A DNA stretch of 64,000 nucleotides, taken from positions 3,286,001 to 3,350,000 of the forward strand of contig NZ_CP107007.1 of the NCBI RefSeq assembly GCF_025725645.1, read 5' to 3'. Numbering within the stretch: position 1 is the stretch's first letter; every line of letters starts with the position of its first letter. The notes beneath the pieces were generated by a model. It was given only the letters and a program-made list of their open reading frames with translations, made no database searches and was not told the origin of the DNA. Both the position numbers and the translations under genes were made by a program. Shown one piece after another: positions 1 through 12,763 of the stretch. The DNA is from Halomonas sp. GD1P12 (GTDB taxonomy: Bacteria; Pseudomonadota; Gammaproteobacteria; Pseudomonadales; Halomonadaceae).

Positions 1-1665
<1,665 letters not shown>

Positions 1666-1820
1666 CTATAACCCGAAGGAGTCCGGGCCCGCAATGACAA
1701 CGATTGCCGGATACGCTTGAGACGTATCACAAAACAATTGCGTATCGAGATCACGTCACGATCACAGGAGCCGAAGCTCATGTCACCGTATCGTCATTCG
1801 ATACTGTCAGCATGATATAC

Positions 1821-1834
1821 ATTGTTAAAGAGCG
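1821..1834 (-). promoter_or_regulatory. boxA antitermination element in the 16S-23S spacer
   Basis: Read on the minus strand this is CGCTCTTTAACAAT, matching the rRNA boxA core GCTCTTTAACA. It lies between tRNA-Ala and 23S, where a second boxA is normally found, and would reload NusB/NusE antitermination factors before 23S. Confidence 0.75.
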
Positions 1835-1929
1835 ACTGTTCGATGAACAGTGACAAGACGGCTTTTAAAACCCTGCCTTGTCAATGATCACAAAACAACA
1901 AACGGTACAACAACACGGCAACGAGATAA

Positions 1930-2005
1930 TGGTGGAGCCAAGCGGGATCGAACCGCTGACCTCCTGCGTGCAAGGCAGGCGCTCTCCCAGCTGAGCTATG
2001 GCCCC
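1930..2005 (-). tRNA. tRNA-Ala (anticodon TGC)
   Basis: A 76-nt cloverleaf on the minus strand starts GGGGCCATAGCTCAG, carries a TGC anticodon, contains a GGTTCGATCCC T-arm and ends with an encoded CCA. It sits in the 16S-23S spacer after tRNA-Ile, a standard gammaproteobacterial arrangement. Confidence 0.98.
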
Positions 2006-2115
2006 ATCGTTTTGCAATTTCACCTCTTGCCATCAATTTCCGTGAGACACAACAAAACGCAACAACGTACAGACCACCATACGAAGAGCTTTTTAATGCG
2101 GGCATTACGGGAATC

Positions 2116-2192
<77 letters not shown>

Positions 2193-2277
2193 AAGAGGGG
2201 ATCGTGCCAAACCGTTTGCTCTATCACTTGATCAGGCAATTCATTGTGGACGTTTACCGCGAGGATGACGCATCGTT

Positions 2278-3812
<1,535 letters not shown>

Positions 3813-3995
3813 AAAATCAGTGTGATTCTTGCCTGCCCCACATACGAAGACATGACGCAGAGGCGAATCAATCCTGGCTCAAGGTTCAAACGAATTTACC
3901 GTGATACCTCGAAAGGTATCGCTGTGTTCGTCTGCCTTGATATAAGGTGACTTGTCACCCTCATCGGCAAACGCCCACATGAATTGCCTGATCAA

Positions 3996-4010
3996 ATTGT
4001 TAAAGAGCTG
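3996..4010 (-). promoter_or_regulatory. boxA antitermination element in the rRNA leader
   Basis: On the minus strand the leader contains AGCTCTTTAACAATTTG, a close match to the leader boxA. It lies about 185 nt upstream of 16S and about 45 nt after the predicted transcription start. Confidence 0.75.
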
Positions 4011-4060
4011 TTCGACGAACCGTTCGATGACCTGAACCGCTTGCCCGTCGAGGAAGGCGT

Positions 4061-4088
4061 ATTCTACGCATTCCGGTGAATTTGTCAA
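4061..4088 (-). promoter_or_regulatory. rRNA operon promoter
   Basis: On the minus strand a perfect -35 hexamer TTGACA (4083-4088) is separated by 16 bp from a -10 TAGAAT (4061-4066), followed by a GC-rich ACGCC discriminator. A 16-bp spacer and GC-rich discriminator are known features of stringently controlled rRNA P1 promoters. The gap 3813-4264 otherwise holds the rRNA leader and no gene. Confidence 0.75.
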
Positions 4089-4264
4089 CCGCTGATTTCA
4101 GCGAGTGAAGCGAGCCATTCAAACCTGCCGAACAGTGCTCTAACTTCCTGACAAATCGAAGGTTTTCACCTTCATCCACCGCTGGAAACGTTGTCCGTCC
4201 CCGGCAGCGGATGCGTACTTTACGGATTTGATGCGGCGAGCGCAAGGGCTTTTTTCAAAAAGCG

Positions 4265-5461
4265 TTATTTGAGCGTGACACGAGCGTAGCGCTTCTTACC
4301 GGCCTGAATGACGTAGGCCTTATTCGTGGCCAGCATGGTGCTGGGCGCGACCGCTTCACCGTCGACCTTCACGCTGCCATTCTTGAGCATGTCCTTGGCC
4401 TGAGCGCTGTTTTTGGTCAGCCCCGCCCGGGTCAAAACGCTTGCGATCGGCGCCTCCCCTCCTTCGAAGTCGACCTCGACCTCCGGCAGGTCTTCCGGCA
4501 GTTCGCCATCGGCCAGCTGGTTGCCGGCGGATTTGTGCGCGTTGGCCGCGGCCTCGTCGCCGTGGTAGCGGGCGATCAGCTCGCGGGCGAGCTCCATCTT
4601 GATGTCGCGCGGGTTGGCACCCTGCTCGACGCGTTGCTTGAGCGCTTCGAGCTCCTCGTTGGACTTCAGCGACAGAAGCTCGAAGTAGCGCCACATGAGG
4701 CTGTCCGGCATGGAGACCAGCTTGTTGAACATCGACCCCGGTGACTCATCGACGCCGACGTAATTGCCCAGCGACTTCGACATTTTCTGCACGCCGTCCA
4801 GCCCTTCGAGCAGCGGCATGGTGATGACGACCTGAGGCTCCTGGCCGAAGTGCTTCTGGATTTCGCGCCCCATTAGGAGATTGAACTTCTGATCGGTGCC
4901 GCCCAGCTCCACATCCGCTTCGAGCGCCACGGAGTCGTAGCCCTGTACCAGCGGATAGAGAAACTCGTGAATGGCGATCGACTGATTGGCCTTGTAGCGC
5001 TTCTCGAAGTCGTCGCGCTCGAGCATGCGCGCCACGGTACTTTGCGCGGCCAGCTCGATCATTTTGGCCGCCCCCATTTCGCCAAACCACTCGGCGTTGA
5101 AGCGCACCTCGGTCTTTTCCCGATCAAGGATCTTGAACACCTGCTCTTTATAGGTCTCGGCGTTGGCCTTGACGTCGGCCTCGGTGAGCGGCTTGCGCGT
5201 CACGTTCTTGCCGGTCGGGTCACCGATACGTCCGGTGAAGTCGCCAATCAAAAAGATGACGGTGTGGCCCAGGTCCTGAAACTGGCGCATCTTGGTGAGC
5301 AAAACGCTGTGGCCCAGATGCAGATCCGGTGCGGTGGGATCGAAGCCTGCCTTGATGCGCAGCTTGCGGCCGGACTCGAGTTTCTTGCGCAGCTCGTCCT
5401 CGACCAGAATTTCGTGTGTGCCGCGCGACAGCAGCGCTAGCGCCTGATCCACCTCACTCAT
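4265..5461 (-). CDS. tyrS: Tyrosyl-tRNA synthetase
   Basis: Charges tRNA-Tyr with tyrosine in the cytoplasm. The 398-residue protein is a class I synthetase. The HIGH-type signature HLGH is at residues 48-51 and KMSKS at 226-230. The C-terminal 60 or so residues form an S4 RNA-binding domain ([20 protein letters not shown]). Length and KMSKS form fit the TyrRS group found in Pseudomonas and Haemophilus, not the longer E. coli TyrS type. It is divergent from anmK with 111 bp between starts and points toward the rRNA operon; a tyrS-anmK pair is common in gammaproteobacteria. Confidence 0.97.
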   Translation of the reverse strand: MSEVDQALALLSRGTHEILVEDELRKKLESGRKLRIKAGFDPTAPDLHLGHSVLLTKMRQFQDLGHTVIFLIGDFTGRIGDPTGKNVTRKPLTEADVKANAETYKEQVFKILDREKTEVRFNAEWFGEMGAAKMIELAAQSTVARMLERDDFEKRYKANQSIAIHEFLYPLVQGYDSVALEADVELGGTDQKFNLLMGREIQKHFGQEPQVVITMPLLEGLDGVQKMSKSLGNYVGVDESPGSMFNKLVSMPDSLMWRYFELLSLKSNEELEALKQRVEQGANPRDIKMELARELIARYHGDEAAANAHKSAGNQLADGELPEDLPEVEVDFEGGEAPIASVLTRAGLTKNSAQAKDMLKNGSVKVDGEAVAPSTMLATNKAYVIQAGKKRYARVTLK

Positions 5462-5572
5462 TGCCTCTCTCCACTGGTAAGCTTTGCCCGTTCGGGGCGG
5501 AAACGATCGATAGCCGCCAATGTTATCACGCCAATCGACACCGGTTGAGCCTTCACTACTCTGGATACGCCC

Positions 5573-6739
5573 ATGGATTCACCCATGAAGACGCCCCCGG
5601 CGCCGGACACGCTGCTCTATATTGGGCTGATGTCCGGCACCAGCCTCGACGGCATCGACGCCGCTTTGGTGGCCATCGCCCCCACGGCCGCACCCAGACT
5701 GCTCGAGACCCACGCCGAGCCGATGCCCGAGCCGATGCGCCAGGCACTACTAACGCTGTGCCACTCGGATCAGGCGCGCTTTGCCGAGCTTGCAAGCGTC
5801 GAGACGCAGTTTTGCGCGCTGCAGGCGAAAGCGGTTCAGGCGCTGCTCGGCAAGGCCGGCGTCTCAAATGAGGAAATTCGCGCCATCGGCAGCCACGGCC
5901 AAACCATCGAACACGCTCCGCAAGGCCACACCGAAGGCCCGGCCTATACGCTACAGCTCGACAACCCGAGCCTTCTGGCAGAGCTTACCGGCATCACCGT
6001 GGTAGGGGATTTTCGCCGGCGTGATCTCGCCGCCGGCGGGCAGGCCGCGCCGCTTGCCCCGGCCTTTCATCAGGCGCTTTTTTCGGCGGCCGGGGCCGAG
6101 CAGCTGGTGCTGAATCTCGGCGGCATCGCCAACGTCACCTGGCTTCCCGGCGCCCCCAATGAGCCGGTCATCGGCTTCGACACTGGCCCGGCCAACGTGC
6201 TGATGGACGCCTGGTTTGCGCACCACTGCTCAAAGGGAGCGACCGAGCGCTTCGATAAAAACGGCGCCTGGGCGAAAAGCGGGCGCATCGATACCGCCCT
6301 GCTCGACCGGCTGCTCGACGAGCCTTTTTTCCGCCAGCCGCCGCCGAGGAGCACCGGGCGCGAACTGTTTCATTTCGAGTGGCTGCTCAAAAGGCTTAAT
6401 GGCGATGAGAACCCGGCCGACGTGCAGGCCACGCTTGCCGAGTTGACCGCGGTAAGCGTCGCCCGCGCCATCGGCGAGCTTTTACCCAGCACCACACGGG
6501 TCAATTTGATCACCGGTGGCGGCGGTGCCCACAACGCCCACCTGATGGAGAGACTGGGCCATCACCTGCCGCGTGCGACGTTGAGTTCGCCAGAAGCGTA
6601 CGGCTGGCCGGCGGACTGGATCGAAGCCGGCGCGTTTGGCTGGCTGGCCCACCGGCGGCTGGAAAACCTGCCCGGCAACCTGCCCTCGGTGACCGGCGCG
6701 CGTGGCCCTCGCGTGCTCGGCGGGATCTACGCGCGCTGA
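5573..6739 (+). CDS. anmK: Anhydro-N-acetylmuramic acid kinase
   Basis: Phosphorylates and opens 1,6-anhydro-MurNAc to MurNAc-6-phosphate in cell-wall recycling. The 388-residue protein has the family N-terminal signature [13 protein letters not shown] (residues 18-30), followed by the [14 protein letters not shown] and [12 protein letters not shown] blocks and a C-terminal [16 protein letters not shown]. These are sugar-kinase/actin-like ATPase elements. The ATG at 5573 has a weak GGA eight bases upstream; a second in-frame ATG at 5585 is a possible start. Divergent from tyrS. Confidence 0.96.
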   Translation: MDSPMKTPPAPDTLLYIGLMSGTSLDGIDAALVAIAPTAAPRLLETHAEPMPEPMRQALLTLCHSDQARFAELASVETQFCALQAKAVQALLGKAGVSNEEIRAIGSHGQTIEHAPQGHTEGPAYTLQLDNPSLLAELTGITVVGDFRRRDLAAGGQAAPLAPAFHQALFSAAGAEQLVLNLGGIANVTWLPGAPNEPVIGFDTGPANVLMDAWFAHHCSKGATERFDKNGAWAKSGRIDTALLDRLLDEPFFRQPPPRSTGRELFHFEWLLKRLNGDENPADVQATLAELTAVSVARAIGELLPSTTRVNLITGGGGAHNAHLMERLGHHLPRATLSSPEAYGWPADWIEAGAFGWLAHRRLENLPGNLPSVTGARGPRVLGGIYAR

Positions 6740-6746
6740 GCCTGAG

Positions 6747-7790
6747 TTAGTCGCGGGGCGGAGTAAGCGCGCCCTGGGCGCGGGTCTGAGCCTCCTCGAA
6801 GCTGACCGCGCCCTCCTTGACCAGCTTTAATAGCGAAGCGTTGAGGGTCTGCATGCCGAGATTGACGCCGGTCTGCATCGCCGAGTAGATCTGCGCCACC
6901 TTGTCCTCGCGGATGAGGTTGCGCACCGCCGAGGTGGCGATCAGGATTTCGTGGGCCGCCACGCGCCCGCCGCCTTCGCGCTTTAACAGCGTCTGGGCGA
7001 CGACCGCCTGCAGCGACTCCGATAGCATCGAGCGCACCATGGCTTTCTCCTCGCCGGGGAAAACGTCGATGATGCGATCAATGGTCTTCGCCGCCGAGGT
7101 GGTGTGCAGCGTGGCGAAGACCAGGTGCCCGGTTTCCGCCGCGGTCAGCGCCAGCCGAATGGTTTCGAGATCGCGAAGCTCCCCCACCATGATCACGTCC
7201 GGATCCTCACGCAGCGCGCTTTTCAAGGCGTTGGCGAAGCTGTGGGTATCGCGGTGCACTTCGCGTTGATTGACCAGACAGCTCTTGCTTTCGTGCACGA
7301 ATTCCACCGGGTCTTCGATGGTGAGAATGTGCTCATAGCGGTATTCGTTGATGTAGTCGATCAGCGCGGCCAGGGTCGTACTCTTGCCCGACCCGGTCGG
7401 GCCGGTGACCAGCACCAGCCCACGCGGCAGCATTGCCAGGCGCTCGAATACCTCTCCCAGGCCCAGCGCTTTCATCGACAGCACCTGGCTTGGGATGGTG
7501 CGAAACACCGCCCCGGCGCCACGCCCCTGGGTGAAGGCGTTGACGCGAAAGCGTGCGACCTCCGCCAAGGCGTAGGAGAAGTCGATCTCCAGATGCTCGT
7601 CATACTCCTGGCGTTGACGGTCGTTCATGATGGCGTGAACCAGCGACAGCACCTGTTCGTGGCTCATGGCGGGGACGTTGAGCCGATGAATATCGCCATC
7701 GACGCGAATCATGGGCGGCAAACCGGCGCTCAGATGCAGGTCGGAGGCATTCTGTTTTGCCGAGAATGCCAGCAGTTCGGTAATATCCAT
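6747..7790 (-). CDS. pilT: Type IV pilus retraction ATPase PilT
   Basis: Hexameric motor that depolymerises type IV pili and drives twitching motility and DNA uptake. The 347 residues follow Pseudomonas PilT almost throughout: N-terminal PAS-like region (ASDLHLSAGLPPMIRVDGD), Walker A GPTGSGKST at 130-138, an Asp box, a Walker B region (DPDVIMVGELRD), the His-box GHLVFATLHT and the AIRNLIRE-like SAVRNLIRED motif needed for retraction. Its start is only 32 bp from divergent yggS, as in Pseudomonas where pilT, yggS and proC are neighbours. No pilU follows; the next gene is anmK. Confidence 0.96.
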   Translation of the reverse strand: MDITELLAFSAKQNASDLHLSAGLPPMIRVDGDIHRLNVPAMSHEQVLSLVHAIMNDRQRQEYDEHLEIDFSYALAEVARFRVNAFTQGRGAGAVFRTIPSQVLSMKALGLGEVFERLAMLPRGLVLVTGPTGSGKSTTLAALIDYINEYRYEHILTIEDPVEFVHESKSCLVNQREVHRDTHSFANALKSALREDPDVIMVGELRDLETIRLALTAAETGHLVFATLHTTSAAKTIDRIIDVFPGEEKAMVRSMLSESLQAVVAQTLLKREGGGRVAAHEILIATSAVRNLIREDKVAQIYSAMQTGVNLGMQTLNASLLKLVKEGAVSFEEAQTRAQGALTPPRD

Positions 7791-7822
7791 CTCACTTCCC
7801 TGGCGGTTAAAGGTACTTCAGT

Positions 7823-8527
7823 ATGGCAGAGATCGCGCTTTGCACGTCGCTTGACGCCGCCCACCGGCGTTTGGAGCGGGCGCTCGACGCCGCCGATCGC
7901 CCGGCGGGCAGCGCCAGACTTCTGGCGGTGAGCAAGACCAAACCCGCCGCGATGCTGCGCGAGGCCTGGCAGCACGGCCAGCGCGCCTTCGGTGAAAACT
8001 ACCTGCAGGAGGCGCTCGACAAGCAGCGCGAGCTTGCGGATCTCGACGATATCGAGTGGCATTTCATCGGCCCGCTGCAGTCCAACAAGACCCGGGCGGT
8101 GGCCGAGCACTTCGACTGGATGCACACCGTCGAGCGCGAAAAGATCGCCAGGCGACTCGATGAGCAGCGCCCCGCACATCTCCCCCCGCTCAACGTCTGT
8201 TTGCAGGTGAACATTAGCGGCGAGGCGAGCAAGGCTGGCGTCGCACCGGAAGACGCGCTGGCACTCGCCAGGGAGATCGCCACTCTCGAACGTCTTTCGC
8301 TGCGCGGGCTCATGGCGATTCCCGCACCCTGTGATGACCCCAAGCGCCAGCGCGAACCCTTCGCCGCGCTCAAGGCGCTTCTTTTTGAGCTGCAGACCGC
8401 CTTGCCCGACGCGCCGCTGGATACGCTCTCCATGGGCATGAGCGACGATCTGGAAGCCGCCGTTTTCGAAGGCGCGACGCTGGTACGCCTGGGCAGCGCG
8501 ATTTTTGGCGCCCGCGTTCAGGCGTGA
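7823..8527 (+). CDS. yggS: PLP homeostasis protein YggS/PLPBP
   Basis: Binds pyridoxal 5'-phosphate and balances the cellular PLP and amino/keto-acid pools; no catalytic activity is known for the family. The 234-residue single-domain TIM barrel has the PLP lysine in LLAVSKTKP (about Lys38). It also has FGENYLQEALDK, the WHFIGPLQSNK block and the C-terminal LSMGMSDDLEAAV phosphate-binding segment. An AAAGG lies nine bases before the ATG. It leads into proC 65 bp downstream and is probably cotranscribed with it. Confidence 0.95.
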   Translation: MAEIALCTSLDAAHRRLERALDAADRPAGSARLLAVSKTKPAAMLREAWQHGQRAFGENYLQEALDKQRELADLDDIEWHFIGPLQSNKTRAVAEHFDWMHTVEREKIARRLDEQRPAHLPPLNVCLQVNISGEASKAGVAPEDALALAREIATLERLSLRGLMAIPAPCDDPKRQREPFAALKALLFELQTALPDAPLDTLSMGMSDDLEAAVFEGATLVRLGSAIFGARVQA

Positions 8528-8592
8528 ATCCAGGTACTCGATCACGGTAACCGCTGCGAGCGGCCACTTTTATTCAATCAGGAGCATCATTA

Positions 8593-9417
8593 ATGGCGAA
8601 CAACATTACCTTCATCGGCGCGGGCAACATGGCCAAGGCGATCATCGGCGGCCTGCTCGACAGCGGCTTTTCCGCGGCACAGATCACCGCCACCGCGCCG
8701 AAAGAGGAGGAGCTTGCGCCGCTTCGCGAGACCCTGGGCATTCACACCCATACCGACAACCTCGAGGCGGTCAAAAATGCGGACGTGGTGATCCTCGCGG
8801 TCAAGCCGCAGATCATGCAGGACGTATGCGCGGCGCTGAGAGAAACCGTACAGGCAAGCAAGCCGCTGGTCATTTCGATTGCTGCGGGCCTTGAAGCCGC
8901 TACAATCGACGGCTGGCTTGGCGGCGAGACGGCGCTGGTGCGCTGCATGCCCAACACGCCCTCGCTGGTTGGCGTCGGCGCCAGCGGTCTCTACGCCAAC
9001 GCCAACGTCAGTGACGACCAGCGCCGCTTGGCCGGCGAGCTCATGGAAGCGGTAGGCATCGTCGAATGGGTCGAAGACGAAGCGCTCTTGAGTGCGGTCA
9101 CCGCGGTATCCGGCAGCGCCCCGGCCTACTTCTTTTTGATGTTCGAGGCGATGGAAGAGGCCGCAGTGGCCCAGGGGCTGCCGGCGGCGACCGCGCGGCG
9201 CCTGGCGATTCAAACCGCGCTGGGCGCGGCGACCATGGCCGCGCAAAGCGAACACGACCCGGCCACGCTCAAGCGCAACGTCATGTCGCCCGGCGGCACT
9301 ACCGAACGGGCGATCGAGCACATGGAGTCGGCGAAGCTGCGTGAAACGATCAAAGCGGCCATGCAGTCCTGCGCCGACCGCGCCGATGACATGGCCCGCG
9401 AGCTGCGCGGCCACTAG
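8593..9417 (+). CDS. proC: Pyrroline-5-carboxylate reductase
   Basis: Last step of proline synthesis: NAD(P)H reduction of 1-pyrroline-5-carboxylate. The 274-residue protein has an N-terminal Rossmann fold with the dinucleotide motif FIGAGNMA (residues 7-14) and the ILAVKPQ block. The family signature SGSAPAYFFLMFEAMEEAA and PGGTTERAIEHME lie in the helical C-terminal domain. An AGGAG lies upstream of the ATG. The order yggS-proC-yggT is conserved in Pseudomonas; here proC and yggT are separated by a palindromic repeat. Confidence 0.97.
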   Translation: MANNITFIGAGNMAKAIIGGLLDSGFSAAQITATAPKEEELAPLRETLGIHTHTDNLEAVKNADVVILAVKPQIMQDVCAALRETVQASKPLVISIAAGLEAATIDGWLGGETALVRCMPNTPSLVGVGASGLYANANVSDDQRRLAGELMEAVGIVEWVEDEALLSAVTAVSGSAPAYFFLMFEAMEEAAVAQGLPAATARRLAIQTALGAATMAAQSEHDPATLKRNVMSPGGTTERAIEHMESAKLRETIKAAMQSCADRADDMARELRGH

Positions 9418-9422
9418 GGTTT

Positions 9423-9551
9423 GTCTGAAAAGTCGACGAGCGAAGTCAAGACAAGGCAAAAATTGGCGAAAAAACGGAGTTTACACCGTGTAAATGAGTA
9501 TTCTGAGCCAATTTTTAACGCCGGATTGTCGAGCGCAGTCACTTTTCAGAC
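9423..9551. repeat. 129-bp nested palindromic intergenic repeat
   Basis: Three nested inverted-repeat pairs share one centre. The outer arms are GTCTGAAAAGT (9423-9433) and ACTTTTCAGAC (9541-9551), perfect over 11 bp. The middle arms are AAAAATTGGC (9458-9467) and GCCAATTTTT (9507-9516), perfect over 10 bp. The inner arms are TTTACAC (9480-9486) and GTGTAAA (9488-9494). It is AT-richer than its flanks. It resembles dispersed intergenic palindromes that I recall from other halophilic gammaproteobacteria, but that is memory, not a search. A 74-codon open frame crosses it without coding signs. Confidence 0.8.
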
Positions 9552-9614
9552 GGAGCCTAAGCGGCGCCAAACCTTCCACACTAAGCACGACTTAACGCAA
9601 CGGAGACGCAAGCA

Positions 9615-10208
9615 ATGGGCAGCCAAGTGGGTAGCGCCGGGTTGATGATCGTCAACACGCTCATCAACATCTATTTATTTCTTTTAATGCTGCGTTTTCT
9701 GCTGCAGGCCTCGCGCGCGGACTACTACAACCCGATGAGCCAGTCGGTGGTCAAGATCACCCAGCCGGTGGTCGGGCCCTTCCAGGCCTTTTTAGGGCCA
9801 GTGGCCGGGCGCTTCGATCTGGCCACACTGGCGGCGGCGTTCGTGCTGAAGGTGGTCAGCATCATCGCCATTTTCATGCTGTTTGGCCTGGGCATGCCGC
9901 CGGTGGTGCAGCTTGTCATCGCCGGCATCGCGTCCCTTGCCAACGCTATTTTGAAGATCTACTTCTTCGCCCTGATCGTGATGATCATTCTGAGCTGGGT
10001 GGCGCCCAACGCAAGCCACCCGGGCGCGCTTTTGGTGATGCAGCTGGTCGAGCCGATCATGGCGCCGGTGCGCAAGGTGATTCCGCCGCTGGGCATGATC
10101 GATCTCTCGCCGATCGTGGTGTTCATCGCCATCAATTTGATCGATGGACTCGTCGTGGGCTCGCTGATTCGCCAGGCGGGCGCGCCCGGCGCGCTGGTCG
10201 GGCTGTGA
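9615..10208 (+). CDS. yggT: YggT family integral membrane protein
   Basis: The 197-residue protein consists of two related YggT repeats. Each carries hydrophobic helices (about residues 10-30, 65-95 and 110-130, 160-185) and a [12 protein letters not shown] / [12 protein letters not shown] type motif. The family is widespread in bacteria and chloroplasts and linked to osmotic or ion stress and membrane complex assembly, but no molecular activity is established. A GGAG lies nine bases before the ATG. It follows proC and precedes metX by 37 bp, matching the Pseudomonas order. Confidence 0.9.
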   Translation: MGSQVGSAGLMIVNTLINIYLFLLMLRFLLQASRADYYNPMSQSVVKITQPVVGPFQAFLGPVAGRFDLATLAAAFVLKVVSIIAIFMLFGLGMPPVVQLVIAGIASLANAILKIYFFALIVMIILSWVAPNASHPGALLVMQLVEPIMAPVRKVIPPLGMIDLSPIVVFIAINLIDGLVVGSLIRQAGAPGALVGL

Positions 10209-10245
10209 GCGCCTTCACTCGGATTTTGCAGGATTGACGCCATTG

Positions 10246-11442
10246 ATGCCTGAATTGGATACGCGCCCCGGGCGCGACTACCCGCCGGACTCCGTCGGGC
10301 TGGTCACACCCCACGTGGCCCGCTTCGACACGCCGCTGCCGCTCGCCTGCGGCCGGGTGCTGCCGGCGTACGAGCTGATTTTCGAGACCTACGGCACGTT
10401 GAACGCCGAGCGCACCAACGCCGTGCTGATCTGCCACGCGCTTTCGGGCCACCATCACGCCGCGGGCTACCACCATCTGGACGATAAAAAGCCCGGCTGG
10501 TGGGACGCGCACATCGGCCCGGGCAAGCCGATCGACACCAACCGTTTTTTCGTCGTATCGCTGAACAACCTGGGCGGCTGCCACGGAAGCACCGGGCCCG
10601 TTAGCCACAACCCGGACACCGGCCGTCAGTGGGGGCCGGACTTCCCCATGGTGACGGTGAGCGATTGGGTGGCAAGCCAGGCGCGCCTGGCGGATCACTT
10701 GGGGATCGAGCGGTGGGCGGCGGCGGTCGGCGGAAGCCTGGGCGGCATGCAGGTGCTGCAGTGGACGATCACCCATCCAGAGCGGGTCGCCAACGCGGTG
10801 ATCATCGCGGCCACGCCCAGACTCTCGGCGCAGAACATCGCCTTCAACGAGGTCGCCCGCCAGGCGATTCGCTCGGACCCGGAGTTTTTCGACGGCTGGT
10901 ACGCCGAGCACGACACGGTGCCCAAACGGGGTTTGAAGCTTGCGCGCATGGTGGGTCACATCACCTATCTCTCCGAAGACGCCATGGGCACCAAGTTCGG
11001 CCGCGATTTGCGTAGCGAGGATCTCAACTTCGGCTTCGACGTCGAGTTTCAGGTCGAATCCTACCTGCGCTACCAGGGCGACGCCTTCTCCACCGCCTTC
11101 GATGCCAACACCTATCTGTTGATGACCAAGGCGCTGGACTACTTCGACCCCTCGGCGCTGCACGGCGGCGAGCTGGCCAGGGCCGTAGCGCCGGCGCAGT
11201 GCCCGTTTTTGATCGTCAGCTTCACCACCGACTGGCGCTTTCCGCCTTCGCGATCAAAAGAGCTGGTCGATGCGCTGATTCACGCGGGCAAGCCGGTCAG
11301 CTACGCCAACATCGAATCCCCCCACGGCCACGACGCCTTTTTGCTGCCCGAGCCGCGCTACGAGGCGCTGTTTAGCGCCTTCATGGCGCGCGCCGCCGAG
11401 GAGCTCGGGCTCGATGCCACTCGCCAGGAGCCCCGGTCATGA
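10246..11442 (+). CDS. metX: Homoserine O-acyltransferase (MetX type, probably succinyl)
   Basis: Activates homoserine for methionine synthesis. The 398-residue alpha/beta hydrolase has a nucleophilic Ser in GGSLGGMQ (about Ser164), the acid in [10 protein letters not shown] and the His in ESPHGHDAF. The oxyanion block reads [13 protein letters not shown], the form found in Pseudomonas MetX enzymes classed as succinyltransferases; acetyl-CoA users often have GGCxGTTGP. I therefore infer succinyl-CoA, untested. The ATG at 10246 is preferred because an AGGA sits 12 bases upstream; an in-frame TTG at 10234 would abut it. Its stop overlaps the metW start as ATGA. Confidence 0.95.
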   Translation: MPELDTRPGRDYPPDSVGLVTPHVARFDTPLPLACGRVLPAYELIFETYGTLNAERTNAVLICHALSGHHHAAGYHHLDDKKPGWWDAHIGPGKPIDTNRFFVVSLNNLGGCHGSTGPVSHNPDTGRQWGPDFPMVTVSDWVASQARLADHLGIERWAAAVGGSLGGMQVLQWTITHPERVANAVIIAATPRLSAQNIAFNEVARQAIRSDPEFFDGWYAEHDTVPKRGLKLARMVGHITYLSEDAMGTKFGRDLRSEDLNFGFDVEFQVESYLRYQGDAFSTAFDANTYLLMTKALDYFDPSALHGGELARAVAPAQCPFLIVSFTTDWRFPPSRSKELVDALIHAGKPVSYANIESPHGHDAFLLPEPRYEALFSAFMARAAEELGLDATRQEPRS

Positions 11443-12035
11443 TGCGCACCGACCTCGAGCAGATTTTCGACTGGATTCCCAAAGGCGCGCACGTGCTGGA
11501 TCTGGCCTGCGGCGACGGCGCGCTGCTCGAGCGCCTGGGCCGCGAGAAAGCGGTGACCGGCTATGGCCTGGAGATCGACCCGGCGGGCATCACTGCGTGC
11601 GTGGCGCGCGGCGTCTCGGTGATCGAGCACAACCTGGACGATGGCCTTGGCAACTTCTGCGACCAGAGCTATGACCAGGTGATCATGACCCAGGCGCTGC
11701 AGGCGCTGCGCCGACCGGACAAGATGCTCGACGAAATGCTGCGGGTGGCCAACGAAGGCATCATCACTTTTCCGAACTTCGCCTACTGGCGCCACCGGGT
11801 GTATCTGGGCCTGCGCGGCTACATGCCGGTGTCGAAGTCGCTGCCCCACGCCTGGTACGACACGCCCAACATTCACCTCTCCACCTTCAACGACTTCGAG
11901 CAGCTATGTCGCGAGAAGGGGCTGGTGATCGTCGACCGCGCCGTGGGTGTCGGTGAGCATCGCGGCCACTGGACGTCCAAGTGGTGGCCCAACCTCTTCG
12001 GCGAGATCGCCATCTTCCGCGTCCGTCGACGTTAA
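11439..12035 (+). CDS. metW: Methionine biosynthesis protein MetW
   Basis: A 198-residue SAM-methyltransferase-fold protein that partners MetX in proteobacteria that lack MetA; it is reported to be needed for full MetX activity. The nucleotide-binding glycine loop is [15 protein letters not shown] (residues about 19-33), followed by GLEIDPAGI and the family-typical [10 protein letters not shown] block. Translation is coupled to metX by a 4-bp overlap. Its stop overlaps the stop of convergent sfsA. Confidence 0.95.
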   Translation: MMRTDLEQIFDWIPKGAHVLDLACGDGALLERLGREKAVTGYGLEIDPAGITACVARGVSVIEHNLDDGLGNFCDQSYDQVIMTQALQALRRPDKMLDEMLRVANEGIITFPNFAYWRHRVYLGLRGYMPVSKSLPHAWYDTPNIHLSTFNDFEQLCREKGLVIVDRAVGVGEHRGHWTSKWWPNLFGEIAIFRVRRR

Positions 12036-12763
12036 AGGCGCACGTCCAGGGCGCGCTCGATGAAGATCGATGTCGGCGCGCCCGCCTCCCATCCGATGCC
12101 GATACCGTAGGCCAGCACTTCCACCCCCTGCGCCACCGCCGCGTGCAAGCCCGCGGCGTAGGCCGGGTCGATGTGCGTGGCCGGGCCGACATCGTCGATG
12201 CCCTGGTGCGCCACGCAAAACACCAGCACCGCGCGCTCGCCGCGCCGCGCCAGCGCCTCGAGCGACTGAAGATGCTTGAGTCCGCGGGTGCTGACCGAGG
12301 CCGGAAAGTAGCCGTGGCCGTCGTCCTCAAGGAGCGTCACTTGCTTGACCTCGAGATAGGCGCGGCGCCCGCTCCTTGAGTCCTCGAGCAGAAAGTCGAG
12401 CCGCGAGTCGTCGACCGTCACCTCGCGGCGGCGCGTATCGAACCCGGCCAGCGCGTCGAGCTTACCGTCCTCGAGCGCCGTCTCGACGATGCGGTTGGCG
12501 CGTCCGGTGTGGATCGAGGCCAGCGCCACCTGGCCGCTCGCCTCCGGCAGCTCGATCAGCTCCCAGGTCCAGGCCAGTTTGCGCTTGGGGTTGTCGCTTG
12601 GCGAGAGCCACACCCGACACCCCGGCACGTTGACGCTTTTCATCGAGCCGGTGTTGGGGCAGTGGGCAGTCACCTCGCGGCCGTCGTCCAGCCGCACATC
12701 GGCAAAAAAGCGCTTGTAGCGGCGCAGCAGGATGCCCGGCACCAGGGCGTCATGGTAAATCAT
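12032..12763 (-). CDS. sfsA: SfsA family protein (sugar fermentation stimulation protein)
   Basis: The 243-residue protein has the family pattern: N-terminal LLRRYKRFFADV, TAHCPNTGSM, the VWLSPSDNPKRKLAWTWEL block, the nuclease-like DFLLEDSRSGRRAYLEVKQVTL (D, E-x-K residues) and C-terminal VDPAYAAGLHAA region. SfsA carries a predicted nuclease fold and OB-like N domain and has been described as a DNA-binding regulator in E. coli; its true role is unclear. I used the ATG at 12763, which matches the family start, not a longer frame. It overlaps the upstream aminotransferase stop (ATGA) and the convergent metW stop. Confidence 0.93.
   Translation of the reverse strand: MIYHDALVPGILLRRYKRFFADVRLDDGREVTAHCPNTGSMKSVNVPGCRVWLSPSDNPKRKLAWTWELIELPEASGQVALASIHTGRANRIVETALEDGKLDALAGFDTRRREVTVDDSRLDFLLEDSRSGRRAYLEVKQVTLLEDDGHGYFPASVSTRGLKHLQSLEALARRGERAVLVFCVAHQGIDDVGPATHIDPAYAAGLHAAVAQGVEVLAYGIGIGWEAGAPTSIFIERALDVRL

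Noticed and set aside
4249..4264. GCTTTTTGAAAAAAGC palindrome after tyrS as a terminator
   Set aside because: The stem is almost entirely A:T with a 2-base loop and no following T tract on the minus strand, so it would be weak at best.
9421..9645. A 74-codon frame across the proC-yggT palindrome
   Set aside because: It starts within the repeat, ends inside yggT in another frame, has no ribosome-binding site and a composition set by the palindrome.
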